Below are positions 31,578 to 40,988 of a stretch of 64,000 bases of DNA, one piece after another. Numbering within the stretch: position 1 is the first letter of the stretch; the number at the start of each line of letters is the position of its first letter. The position numbers were made by a program, and so were the translations under genes. Source of the DNA: Prorocentrum cordatum (taxonomy: Eukaryota > Sar > Dinophyceae > Prorocentrales > Prorocentraceae); assembly GCA_963575745.1 (NCBI GenBank), contig CAUYUJ010000891.1, positions 1,360,993 to 1,424,992 of the forward strand, given 5' to 3'. The notes under the pieces were generated by a model. The model had not been told where the DNA came from, ran no database searches, and worked only from the letters and a program-made list of their open reading frames with translations.

Positions 31578-33250
31578 ATTTTTCACCTGTTCACCATTGA
31601 AAGATATTCAAACGCGATTACAATGCGGGGGAACTTGCTTCGCCCAAACCAGAAGAATACGACCAACAAGGAGATGGAGAAGCTGAAGATATGGCTGAAG
31701 CGGTAGACCCCACGGCAGCAGCTCTTGCAGGGCACGCCTCGGATTACTCCGACGCCCTCTCCACTGTCACGGACGTCACTTACGATGCGGGCGCCCCTAT
31801 TGGTCCGAGGTACATCGCCACTGAAGACATGGATCTTTCCCCAGAAAGAAGGATCGCTTACCGCGCTGGATCTGTAAGTTGGGTAAAGACTAGTATTGAA
31901 CAAAAGTTTAGCGCTTCTAAATATAACCGGTCCATCAGGGGAAAGGCCATTATCGGGGATATGGCATTCAGAAAGCCTGATGGCGTGGACCTTAACCTTG
32001 GCAGAGAGCCCGTGCGACATGGGCCATGGACACCCGTAGGGGCAACGCCGAAATCGCCTCCTCCCAAGCCGAAGACAGATCCGCCTGTTAATATTTCTCC
32101 ATCTTCGGATTCGTCGAGTCAGTCTAAGTCGCTCGGACCTGATCAGCTCAGACCACCGCCTATACAGAAGAAGAGGAAAAGCCCAGATGACCCCAATCCT
32201 GGAGATAGCAAGCAACAACGACCTGAGGGGCAACCTACTGATCGACGTCGATCCAGAGGACAGCAGCTGCATTTCAAGGCGCCAGCACTCCTACTCCGAA
32301 GGGCCCTGTACCACGTCGCGGCCCTACTCCTGGCCGGACACACTGGACTGGCTGGACGCCGACGCTGGAGGGATCATCCAAGCATGCTTCTTCATCACGG
32401 CGCGGTGCCAATAAAAAGGCCATTGGAAACTACATTGAAGGCATCAGGGGCAGCTCCCAAAGACAAGAAGTGCGAGCACTACAACATCAGCGAGAAGAAA
32501 CGACAGAATTTCGATATCAGTACTCCGCCGAGGACCTCTCGAACGCCCAGAGGATCTGCAGGCGCCGCCACCTCGTCATCGGCGGGCGCCCGTGCACCCG
32601 CGGCATCGGCAGCAGCTCAGAGCTCTGGGGGCAAACTGCTCTTACTTTGGAAATGCCCGTCGAATGCCGACAGCATTGGGGCTGCATACGCACTATCAGG
32701 CGCACAAAGATCAAACCAGCATATCACCCCTATAATGATGACGGGTCTGATCGATACATTGCGGCGGAATGCGACGTCCAGGACGCCGCCGTCATTGCCG
32801 GCAAGGACGCCCACGCGCGCCAGGTTATACGCGACATCTTGCGCAGACGCCCGGCGCCCACGCATCTGTCCGAGAAGATCGACTTGATGGGGATCTTGAA
32901 AGCAGACAGAGCTGTTGGTCCAAATTTGACCCATCAGAAGCAGCGCTGCTGCTCAGAATGGATTACGACTGCTACGCGTCACAAACCATTCCACAACCAC
33001 CATCTCTCTGATGGGTATCTGCGAGCAGTACCGTCTTTCGACGAATTCGATGGATGGGCGGAGCTCTCAGAGCTGCTCAACCAGCGGCCGCCTGTTTCCA
33101 CCCCAAACACTTGGAGACTGTCCAGCGGTATCTCAGCAACCGCCATTGGGCATATCAAGCATTGACTGTGCTGAACTCGATTGGCATGGTCGATAACGCT
33201 GGGATGCAGAAAGCAAGCTCCAGACCAATAAGTGCAAGTTCGTTTCTGAG
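31578..33250 (+). pseudogene. Unassigned retroelement polyprotein part
   Basis: The same frame as the knuckle segment is open again with normal composition (for example DYNAGELASPKPEEYDQQ, AEAVDPTAAALAGHASDY, RSIRGKAIIGDMAFRKPDG). Later frames (32470-33160 and 33054-33317) contain helical stretches. No domain recognised. Hairpin motifs at 31625 and 32225 are in phase. Frames change at least twice, so this is decayed. Confidence 0.45.
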
Positions 33251-33690
33251 ATGTACGAGACATACTTCATACGACGCAGCAGTCCTGGAATTAAATGCCC
33301 TGAATTATTGTATATGAGGAAACCAGATTTGATTATTCCAGTTGCACCTTGTTGTTTCATTCATGATACCCAATGGGAAAATATCCCTCATATACTTCGC
33401 ATAGGGCTGTCATGCCCCACCGACGACACCATCAAGATAGCACGCAGAGAGTTTGTTCACGCTTGCCAAGATCTACCGGGTGACAGCAGAATCCAATCCG
33501 GCCTGCGCGTCGACTCCGAAGTATTGATTATGGTTAGTCTGAAGAATTCGCTTCGTGATAATATGGCTAGTTGACGCTCAGAAAATGACAATGTCGGCAG
33601 GCCGGAACGGCAGAATTTCCCCGACTCGCATCGTCAAGCTTATAGGCATTCTGCCCAAGGGTAAGTGCAGGTACAAACGCGTGGGACATG
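33251..33690 (+). pseudogene. RNA 2'-phosphotransferase (Tpt1/KptA)-like remnant
   Basis: Tpt1/KptA enzymes remove the splice-junction 2'-phosphate from RNA using NAD+. Here the frame shows, in family order: an H-x-T element (FIHDTQWENI), W-x-x-I-x3-L-x-x-GL, a REFVHACQDLPGD segment (family x-H-I-H-F-A), SGLRVDSEVLIMV (family SG-x-R-x4-VLI-x-V) and a D-x-x-x-A position. A TGA follows at 33572, then RSEND in the same frame (family S-x-N), then in another frame MSAGRNGRISPTRIVKLIG (family L-T-x-G-x-x-G-x-I-P). The order and spacing make the match convincing to me, though I have run no search. One stop and one frameshift disrupt it. Confidence 0.6.
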
Positions 33691-34911
33691 CATGGATCAA
33701 TCCCTTGTACCTGTGGGACCGCTCAGAAATATCAGAGAAATTATATTTCCACCGACGATATGTACGAATTTCACAATGATGCATCATCGTTGAAAGATCG
33801 GCTTCTTCCAAAAACATACAATTTGAAGTGTCTCGAACCGACGCCCATCCAGGAGGTCGAGTTCTCTACGGTATTTTTGCTGCAAGAAGTGTATCATGCG
33901 GGGGCACCTGCAGGGGGATCTGACGGATCATTGATCCAGGCCCAGAGTGCGGACATGACTGGTATGACATCGAGTGGAATTACTTCCACCGACATGCTGT
34001 GCGCCAACGATCCGTGGCGCACCCAGACGCAGCAGCTGCCAGCACCTGCAGGGCAACCTGCGTCGCTTGCACCTATGCGCAGGGTCACAGCTCCATGTTG
34101 GACTCCACAGAGCGCTGGGAGCACCAATAGCATACAGACAAGGCTGGAAAGCATCCGGATGGACCCGCGGCTCTACCAGGCTTTGCAGGTGACATCGCCG
34201 TTCGCATCGCCGCGTCCACATGCGGGGCAACCTGCTTTCCCTGACCACCACGCTGCACCGAGGACCGAGAGCTTGGTTGGTCAGCAAGAGTGGATGCACC
34301 GGCAAATGCGCGAAGCCGCACAGAGCATGCGCAGGGACGGCATCGACCTCCCGAGCGCTAGCTGGACGCCGCCTTGGGAGGATGTCCCGGGCCCAAATCC
34401 ATCACCGGACAACCCCAAGAGGTACGGATACATGCCAGCATTTTTCAGTCATCCGACATACGATCCGACAGCTGCAGAGCGCCCTACAGCACCACCGATG
34501 GACTTCCCATTATATCCTGACTACCATGCTCAGGGGACGGGTAACCCTCGCGCGGGAACGCAGCCGGAAAGCCCGTATGCACGGGCGACAGCCGACGACT
34601 TCTATCAGTCTCAGTTGACACGCGGCTCTGGTCACACGTCTGGTGTGCCGGGCCAGATTCCTCATTATGGATATCTGGCTACCCCTATGGATTCAGATGT
34701 GACTCAACAGGCCCCCGCCCTGGTAGCGCCATCATCCATGGGGGGGTTGCGCCCAGAGATTCTGGCCATTCACGAGGCGCAGCGGGCCAATTTCTCAATG
34801 CAGCTGGCCCGCAAGCGTCGCAATCATGAGCGCCGGGCGAACAGGGTGCGCATTCAACCCAGCAGCACTTGCAGCCATGCAGCCACCGTCGGCCCCACCG
34901 ATTCAGCATGA
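33688..34911 (+). CDS. Pro/Gln-rich polyprotein region
   Basis: About 400 codons without stop, low in hydrophobic core, rich in Pro, Gln, Ala, Thr and Met. Hairpin motifs at 33898, 34048 and 34222 are all in phase (AGAPA, AGQPA). It ends in a basic stretch (QLARKRRNHERRANRVR) and overlaps the RING frame by 86 bp, implying a frameshift at that junction. Function unknown; probably a disordered linker. Confidence 0.5.
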   Translation: MHGSIPCTCGTAQKYQRNYISTDDMYEFHNDASSLKDRLLPKTYNLKCLEPTPIQEVEFSTVFLLQEVYHAGAPAGGSDGSLIQAQSADMTGMTSSGITSTDMLCANDPWRTQTQQLPAPAGQPASLAPMRRVTAPCWTPQSAGSTNSIQTRLESIRMDPRLYQALQVTSPFASPRPHAGQPAFPDHHAAPRTESLVGQQEWMHRQMREAAQSMRRDGIDLPSASWTPPWEDVPGPNPSPDNPKRYGYMPAFFSHPTYDPTAAERPTAPPMDFPLYPDYHAQGTGNPRAGTQPESPYARATADDFYQSQLTRGSGHTSGVPGQIPHYGYLATPMDSDVTQQAPALVAPSSMGGLRPEILAIHEAQRANFSMQLARKRRNHERRANRVRIQPSSTCSHAATVGPTDSA

Positions 34912-35296
34912 GGTTGGTGAAACAACTCTGGAGCGCCAGACGCGTATCAGGCCATCGGCAACACCGCCAGTCATCAGCGACGGTGAATTTCACAGGTGTG
35001 CCATATGCCTGGGCCACTTCATGCATCGCGACAAGGTCTGGAGGCTTCAGTGTGGCCACATATTCCACGCTCAGTGCTGGGACCGAGCTGCACGCGCCCA
35101 TGCGGACAGACAGTTGGCTGGCACGATGGAAGGTGCTGCAATTGAGGCACCCTGCGCTATTTGCAGGGGCGCTGGTCTAATCACAGCTCAGTTTCATTAT
35201 GCCCTTGCTGGAGATCAGGATGCAGCAAATCGTCATGGAGAAATACTCCGAGGAGCTAACCAAGTCAGGGACCTTCGCGAAGAGCTTACATTATGA
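34826..35296 (+). CDS. RING-H2 finger protein region in retroelement
   Basis: From ATG 34826 the frame is intact for 156 codons. Residues about 58-112 form a RING-H2: CAIC, 14 residues, CGH, two residues, HAQC (C-x-H-x2-H-x2-C), a linker of about 24, then CAIC. All eight ligands (C3H2C3) are present. RING-H2 domains usually recruit E2 enzymes for ubiquitin transfer. The N-terminal 50 residues are Pro-rich linker; the C-terminal part is helical and charged. The intact zinc ligands stand out in an otherwise decayed element. Confidence 0.8.
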   Translation: MSAGRTGCAFNPAALAAMQPPSAPPIQHEVGETTLERQTRIRPSATPPVISDGEFHRCAICLGHFMHRDKVWRLQCGHIFHAQCWDRAARAHADRQLAGTMEGAAIEAPCAICRGAGLITAQFHYALAGDQDAANRHGEILRGANQVRDLREELTL

Positions 35297-35751
35297 ATAC
35301 CACAGCAGTCCTTACAACAACACCTGCGGGGCAAGCAGCTTCATCAGCCAATGTGGTGCAGGCGACGGAAGTTACCGCGCATGCTCTGGATACGCCTATG
35401 CCATTATTAGCAGAAACAGCCAACAATGCAGGGGCACCTGCTACGACTGCACCTGCCGCGTTGCCGGCCAACGACACGTGGCTGACCCGTATGGAGAGAG
35501 CCACCGAGAGGAGCGCGCAGCGGCTTCAATCTCCACATACCTACAGGCCATATGGGCGAGACATCCGCCCGCGCAGCCAGCGCAGGACGGAGAGCCCGGT
35601 GAGCGCGCGCAGCGGCATCAGTGAGATATCCGAGCGTGACATGCTACACACTGTGTTGATGGTGAACACAGGCGGCCAGAGGCATGCGTGCCGACGAGGA
35701 TACATTCATGAACATGCCGCTCGCATCTGCACCACACACGCACATGCATGA
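35293..35751 (+). CDS. Ala/Thr-rich linker region
   Basis: An open frame overlapping the end of the RING frame. It is Ala/Thr-rich with in-phase hairpin motifs at 35326 (diverged) and 35428, then Arg-rich (YGRDIRPRSQRRTESPVSAR). No domain recognised. It bridges RING and protease. Confidence 0.4.
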   Translation: MNTTAVLTTTPAGQAASSANVVQATEVTAHALDTPMPLLAETANNAGAPATTAPAALPANDTWLTRMERATERSAQRLQSPHTYRPYGRDIRPRSQRRTESPVSARSGISEISERDMLHTVLMVNTGGQRHACRRGYIHEHAARICTTHAHA

Positions 35752-36502
35752 CGAGTCTCCTACGGCCTGGGCTTTCGAGAAGAACCCCATTACGGAGGAG
35801 GAGGCCCGCGTATACATGAACGTCGTCACGCTTCTGACAAGGAAGGATTGGGTGTTGGAGCTGAGGCGCCGCAAGGGTACGCATGGCACGACACTGTCTG
35901 AGGTGCCAGGAATATTCGGAGAACGCCATGAACTGGCCCTGGCCGCTCACAGCGGGACCATTGTGGATGGAATGCTGACAATCATTCTGGAAATCGGCAG
36001 CAACATCAACATCAGTGGACTAAAAACGGCACGGACATTTGAACGGGCATCCCGTTCCCACAAACACGACATCATGAGGCTGAACTTGACAAAGAGGCTC
36101 TACGTGTCGGGAGTGGGACATGGCGCCGCTGTAGGCTTGCATTGCAAAATTGCGCGAGAGGAAGAAGGATATCCGGCGGGGGCACCTGCTGTGCCGAGAC
36201 TTGATGCCCACTCAGCTAACGTGGCTGAGTGTTCAGGAGAACATATCCTTGTTATCCTGGGTCTGAGGAGCATGTCTAGCATGAAGACTCTCCTGGTCCT
36301 GCAGCAGGGGCACGAGAAGATGATCATCCCTGGCTCTGATATGCACAAGCTCCTACTTGGGAAGGGTGCCAGAGCATTCGATTTGATGGAAACGCCTCCT
36401 GGGCACCTGGCGCTCAAGATCGACGAGTACGGGGCCGCAACTGAGGACAAAAGGTCGATGTCGTTTACTATTGCAGCCGCTGCTCGTCAAAGAGGCAGCT
36501 GA
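35684..36502 (+). pseudogene. Retropepsin-like domain with altered active site
   Basis: The frame contains GTIVDGMLTIILEIGSNINI, where the family has L-x-D-T/S-G-S, then a GHGAAVG flap-like segment, VAECSGEHILVILGLRSMSS (second hydrophobic strand, family I-LG-x-x) and a GHLALKID end. The expected catalytic Asp is replaced by Glu and T/S by Ile (LEIGS), so proteolytic activity is unlikely in this copy. A hairpin motif at 36176 is in phase. The frame is otherwise intact for 272 codons. Confidence 0.6.
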
Positions 36503-37091
36503 CACAGAGCCAGCCGCGGGGGCACCTGCTACGCGCGATGCCCATACATGTATGATGTCACAGGATACCAAGGGCATCAGCTTCTCCATCAAAGAGGATA
36601 CGTTCGCTTCTGCGATCCAGCCTTTGGCGAATAACACCTCGAAGACTTGGCATCGCAGGAATGCGTCCTGCGGGGCTGTTCCCACACCGGCCGACCAGGA
36701 CTTCGCCATGCGAAGCTTGCAGGCAAAAGTCTTTCAGGCCATTTACGAGGAGGGCACTAAGTGGATGCCGCCCGACGCGAAGGCAGGGACACATGCGGAA
36801 AGGGGGTGATGCCGCTGAGAAGTTTGATATTTTTACTTCGAGCAGCGGCTCTGCAGCGCAGCATGGCACGGGCATTTGGACGCCTCCACCGCTTGAAAAT
36901 GAGTGACGGGGGCAGGCGCGTGCCACGGCCACCCGCGCTTGCTCCGACAGGCCGAACACGCAGGTTCTGCCATCTAGCGCGGGGGAACTTGCATTATTTT
37001 CCCAGGCGCCGGCTGCGCGCGCCAGGGAAATTGGCAAGCCAGGCTGCGCGGCTGCCAAGGGCAGCAGTGGACCCGGCTGCGCGGCCGCTGC
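36471..37091 (+). CDS. Helical spacer after protease
   Basis: A frame with in-phase hairpin motif (36516) reads FSIKEDTFASAIQPLANNTS and later QDFAMRSLQAKVFQAIYEEG, likely helical, to 36809. A GC-rich Ala/Arg region with a diverged hairpin motif at 36979 follows. Not assigned. Confidence 0.35.
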
Positions 37092-37706
37092 AGCGAATGA
37101 ACGCCCATCGCATCAGTATCATTCTCGTGCACTTGTCATTGAAGACACACGGACAGCTTGCGCTGAACTCCGAGCTCGTGGTTACATGTGTGACCGCATT
37201 ACACATGCAGAGGTTATGACTTCCATTGGTACACAGTATTTGGGTGCTCTACTTTCGGGAGTTATCAATTGTTGTGGGTGGCAACGCCCGCTGACTGGCA
37301 CGTTAGGATGCCTGGAAAGCGGGCAGGGCCACATCATCAACGCATCCACAATTTGATGACTAAGGCTCGGGCTCTACGCATGTCTACTGTACTAGTGGGA
37401 CCACCAGGTTACTTATGGAAACAGGGGCCCATGCGAGATGCCATTGAAGATCTCGACTTGCAGGCCATGCGTATGCGATGCTGCCATTTCGGTCTGAAAT
37501 ACGACCGTTCAAGTAAGTTGCCTAGCGGATCAGATCTGCAAGTGGCAACTACTTACACGCGCATTCCAAGCATTTTGTGGAGATGTACGTATCAACCTGC
37601 AGGGAAACCTGCCCAACTTGCGAAGCATGAATTGGACTGGCATGGACAAGGCGCTCAGAAGGCAGAATGGTGCCACAAAACATTGGCTATCATGACCGCG
37701 AGATGA
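37092..37706 (+). pseudogene. Methyltransferase-like segment A
   Basis: Before a frameshift near 37262 the reading is ALVIEDTRTACAELRARGYM then GTQYLGALLSGV; after it LLWVATPADWHVRMPGKRAG, MSTVLVGPPGYLWKQ and HFGLKY, ending with LWRCTYQ and HELDWHGQGAQKAEW. The layout of the second part (hydrophobic strand, then P-rich turn, later a strand, W and a C/H-rich tail) resembles the region with the S-P-P-C step in methyltransferase-like domains of dinoflagellate retroelements, but the catalytic Cys is not visible (TPAD). Hairpin motif 37599 is in phase. Assignment to the cytosine-methyltransferase class is tentative. Confidence 0.4.
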
Positions 37707-38127
37707 TCAGACGTATCTACACAAAACAAAGAGAAACCACACGAGCGCTGTGCACCTTAGCATTCACACACGAGTGGATAATGGAGCTCGAACTTACGCT
37801 CAGTCTCAGAAGAATGGCCGTGAATGGGACCATGTCGTAAGACGAGTAACGATGAACTTGGGCGATAATCACATTGACAATACATCAAGATCCAGGACCA
37901 ACCTATCGGGTACAATGACAATGCGCCGTTACCGAATGGTGCAAAAACATCCCTACTCGGTTATACTGGGTGCCGCCAGATACGGCTCTCATCGGACAGG
38001 AGGATCCACGTCCACGCCCATGGCGAGTGGCGTTCGTCGATGACGATCCTCTCCCCCCCCTTCGATTGAGCGCGGCCGCCGCGCACTCCCCTCTACCCCC
38101 GAATTTCCGACGCTAAGTTCACCTGAC

Positions 38128-38403
38128 ATTGAACAACGGACAGCACTACCGACCGATGCCCGAATCAAACAAAAGAACAACTGAAAGCCGACACAGAAGC
38201 GGGCATCAAGCCGCGCAAGATACCCAAGGTAGTCGAAGAAGGCAACGACGACTGCGGGGATGACTTTAAGGGTCTCGGATGTAGCGCGCGCTACACCGAC
38301 GCCCCCCTTGACTCCGACACGGAAAGTGATGTTGAAGAGGAAACTTTCATCGCATCACTTGCGGGGCCATTTGCTAAATCCTACGCCGATGTATTCTCAT
38401 AAT
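38128..38403 (+). CDS. Basic then acidic linker
   Basis: The frame reads ARIKQKEQLKADTEAGIKPR, KVVEEGNDDCGDDFKGLG and DSDTESDVEEETF before a TAA at 38401. Charged and probably disordered. The 37707-38127 stretch before it has only short frames. Confidence 0.4.
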
Positions 38404-38440
38404 CCCAACGTTATGCTCTGGACGACACAACAAGGTTGAC

Positions 38441-39075
38441 ATGTTGAAGTTGCGTGGAGGAAGTGGAGGCATATCGCAGCTAGCATTCAGCCGGGGTTTG
38501 TCTTCTGGGGGACATTTAAACAAACGCTCCTATGTTGATCTTGGAAACAAGGATGTCCAGACTGCAGTGATGCACTACCTAGACGCTTGCTTCGTCAACG
38601 TTGTCATACTACAACCCAAACTGCAGAACGACTGGACTACCTTCATATTTCCATTCCCAAGTCAACTTAGGTACTTGGCATGAACACCACAAAGAAGATC
38701 TTCCACATGTGAAGTTCTGTGGTAAGGTTACCATACGCCAGAACGATCTTCGACGGCTTTATTTACGAGAACAACCAGTGGGTACTTGGGTGGACCAGAT
38801 ACCACCATGTACCACATTGGCCAAAGTCAAGGGCACTTGCAAGGTGAATACAGAGCAATGTACTACCGGCATACGTGGTCCCCATGGGGTATCGATACGA
38901 AAGCCGACAGATCATGGCCAACCCCCGCCTTCTACTACACCTTTACGACGTGCTGGGCATCATCAACATGCGTCGGTATGTAACAAAGAACTGTCCATGG
39001 TTGCACATTATCCTTCAATGCTGCAGTCTAGTTTTGTCGACGCAGTTCAGATCGCGCACGATCTTTTCCTGGTAA
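38441..39075 (+). pseudogene. Methyltransferase-like segment B
   Basis: Frame 1 (38441-38640) has VDMLKLRGGSGGISQLAFSR, whose L-x-G-G-x-G-G-x-S is a class-I methyltransferase motif I-like loop, then YVDLGNKDVQTAVMHYL. After a frameshift near 38640 the reading continues RTTGLPSYFHSQVNLGTW, HHKEDLPHVKFCGKV and LREQPVGTWVDQIPP, then a further break. This is the better preserved of the two methyltransferase-like parts. Capture of cytosine methyltransferases by dinoflagellate retrotransposons has been reported (de Mendoza and co-workers); whether this domain is of that kind needs a profile search. Confidence 0.5.
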
Positions 39076-39078
39076 ACC

Positions 39079-40055
39079 GTGATCCTTTTCATGGTCACCC
39101 TTATTCATCCACCGTGCGCGAGCAGCCACGACATTACAGTAGGCAGACATGCTGCTGAACCTGCTGCAGGGCAACTTGCCTCGAGCGGAGCTGGGAGTTC
39201 GGATGGCCACATCCGACTGCCACAGGTCAGAGTCAGACGTGGCCGACAGCAAGGAGGAGATCCACCTCCACCGCCACCAGCGGGCAACCCTGCTGCACGA
39301 CCACGACTTCCAGACTGGTCAAGGTTCGACGTACAAATCAGTCTTCAAAACTTACGAAGCAGTGACCCAAGCGTGGTAACACGCGAGCTGCGGAATCTAC
39401 GCTTGCGCTGGTTCCATGCGAAAGAGCCATCTTAACCAAGATAGGTCTGGACACTGTCAGACTCAACCTCATGAAAGGTGTCTGCGACACATGTCGGGAG
39501 CGCAGGGTTTGGGACAAGCCTGGTCATACCGTTATGCCATCTACTGCACTGGCTGGCAGGTTCAACGAAGAAGTTGAATGTGACCTTATATTCTACAAAC
39601 AAGGACATCAGAGATCTCATATCATCGATCGTTGTATTCGATATGCTACTGGAATGGAGATACCAGGCAAGACGATGACCAGTATCCTGGTTGCATACCA
39701 TCAGTGATGGATGCAGTTTGGACATGCAAATGTTCTCTACTCCGATGGAGAGGGGGCCCTCAACAACGACACTGCGAAAGCAGTCCTTCAGGCAAGGGGC
39801 ACTGAACCAAGGATACGTGCGCGTGGACAACACGCTACGACGATCGAAGCCAGAAATGACATATTGCGCCATCTACTTCATGTCATGGAACCTGAACTCA
39901 ACAGGTTAGACATACCTCTCGTGTTCACACGACTACTGCATGAGGCCTTGATTGCCGCCAACGCGTTGACCTTGTATGGCGAGGTGTCTTCATGCAACGC
40001 CCTGTTTGGACGGCAACCGGCAAGGCACCCTGACTTGCGTATCCTGGATCACTAA
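39079..40055 (+). pseudogene. Retroelement integrase (D,D-E)
   Basis: 39079-39435 holds a Pro/Ala linker with two in-phase hairpin motifs (39166, 39280) and the start of the integrase N-terminus (LRNLRLRWFHAKEPS). After a frameshift near 39450 the main frame reads CDTCRER (Cys pair of the HHCC site) and then the catalytic core: D in EVECDLIFY, D in YSDGEGALNND and E in HATTIEARNDILR, so all three acidic residues of the D,D-E triad are present. The end has EALIAANALTLY and NALFGRQPA, as in copia-type cores. A single in-frame TGA (39705-39707) splits the core between the two Asp residues. Confidence 0.75.
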
Positions 40056-40091
40056 CAGCCGACGGAAACGCCGGATCATTCTCGTGAAGAG

Positions 40092-40772
40092 ATGATACGC
40101 AAAGTACGCATTGAAGCTATCACACAGGCCACTGCAGCAGCCAAGGCCAATCGTACATTACGCACTAAGACAACTATCGCCGTTCAGCATTACTACGATG
40201 GAGGAGATTTTGTTGATTACCATCGCCCCACAACCACGAAGGGCGACTGGGGAGGCTGGAATGGCCCATCCCCAGTCGTAAGAAACGATCCCGAGAGGGG
40301 TCAAGTCATCATTCGAGTGGGAAACCGCGACGTTCAGGCACAATACGGCGATGCACGACATTCGCTCTATATTGAAGCTTTGCTCGCCGGAGAAATTGGC
40401 TCCTGCAGCGCTGCATTACGGACAGCGTTGACGTTCGTGGCCAGTTTACCTGCGGGGAGACCTGCTATGACATTCGGCTATGTCCCGACCAAGAAGGGGA
40501 TGCTTCATATGACAAGTGCAAGCCGACGATCTCCTAAGGTACATCTGGCTTTTCCATACATCATCAGAAATTCTTTCCGCATTGAGAACGTAGTTTCGGT
40601 CAGGCTAGCCAAGGGCATCCATGAGCTACCTCCGGTTGCTTACGCTGACAGGTGCACATTGGTCCACTACGATAAAGGTGTGAATCCAGGATTCCACGAT
40701 TATGAAGCAGAAGGCACCGCCCTTAACATTCACGATATGATTGAATTAGCACATTCAATCTGTCAAATTTGA
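40092..40772 (+). CDS. Integrase C-terminal domain and tail
   Basis: In frame with the integrase core and separated by a short gap with stop. It reads DFVDYHRPTTTKGDWGGWNG, PSPVVRNDPERGQVIIRVG and VQAQYGDARHSLYI, the W-x-GP-x-V...G-x-V-x-VR pattern of a small beta-barrel DNA-binding domain that follows integrase cores. A further conserved-looking tail runs to TGA at 40770. Hairpin motif 40452 is in phase (AGRPA). In fuller relatives reverse transcriptase would be expected after this; here it is absent. Confidence 0.6.
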   Translation: MIRKVRIEAITQATAAAKANRTLRTKTTIAVQHYYDGGDFVDYHRPTTTKGDWGGWNGPSPVVRNDPERGQVIIRVGNRDVQAQYGDARHSLYIEALLAGEIGSCSAALRTALTFVASLPAGRPAMTFGYVPTKKGMLHMTSASRRSPKVHLAFPYIIRNSFRIENVVSVRLAKGIHELPPVAYADRCTLVHYDKGVNPGFHDYEAEGTALNIHDMIELAHSICQI

Positions 40773-40988
40773 CTTAAAGCGTCGTGCTCCCTATCGGGCT
40801 GGCCAGACATCTCGTTCTGCAGCCGTTTTTCGGAGCATTCGTATGCACAGTATAGTGCAGGCAAGGCAACTTGCCTGCGGGGCCACCTTCCTTACAGCTC
40901 CGCCCTTTTGCTGTCCTTTTTGTAAATAGTCGCTGCTGTACCTGCTGTATAGCGGCGACAGATTCACGCCTCGTCTCCCTTCCCCCCC
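40773..40988 (+). other. 3' non-coding leader to LTR, with hairpin
   Basis: Contains a perfect hairpin at 40857-40878 with nine-base arms GCAGGCAAG and CTTGCCTGC. The stretch just before the 3' repeat is pyrimidine-rich (CTCCCTTCCCCCCCGA), so there is no normal polypurine tract on this strand. Confidence 0.6.

Larger units (their letters stand above)
29581..40878 (+). repeat. Scattered 15-base hairpin motif GCRGGGNNACCTGCT, about 20 copies
   Basis: Copies start at 29581, 29752, 30473, 30542, 31625, 32225, 33898, 34048, 34222, 35326 (diverged), 35428, 36176, 36516, 36979, 37599, 39166, 39280, 40452 and 40857 (a 22-base hairpin, non-coding). A doubtful one is at 31030. Stem arms are GCRGG and CCTGC (or CTTGC) around a four- to five-base loop. 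Where the frame is clear, the motif is read as GCR-GGG-xxx-CCT-GCT, Ala-Gly-x-Pro-Ala. I noticed none outside the element. Confidence 0.85.
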
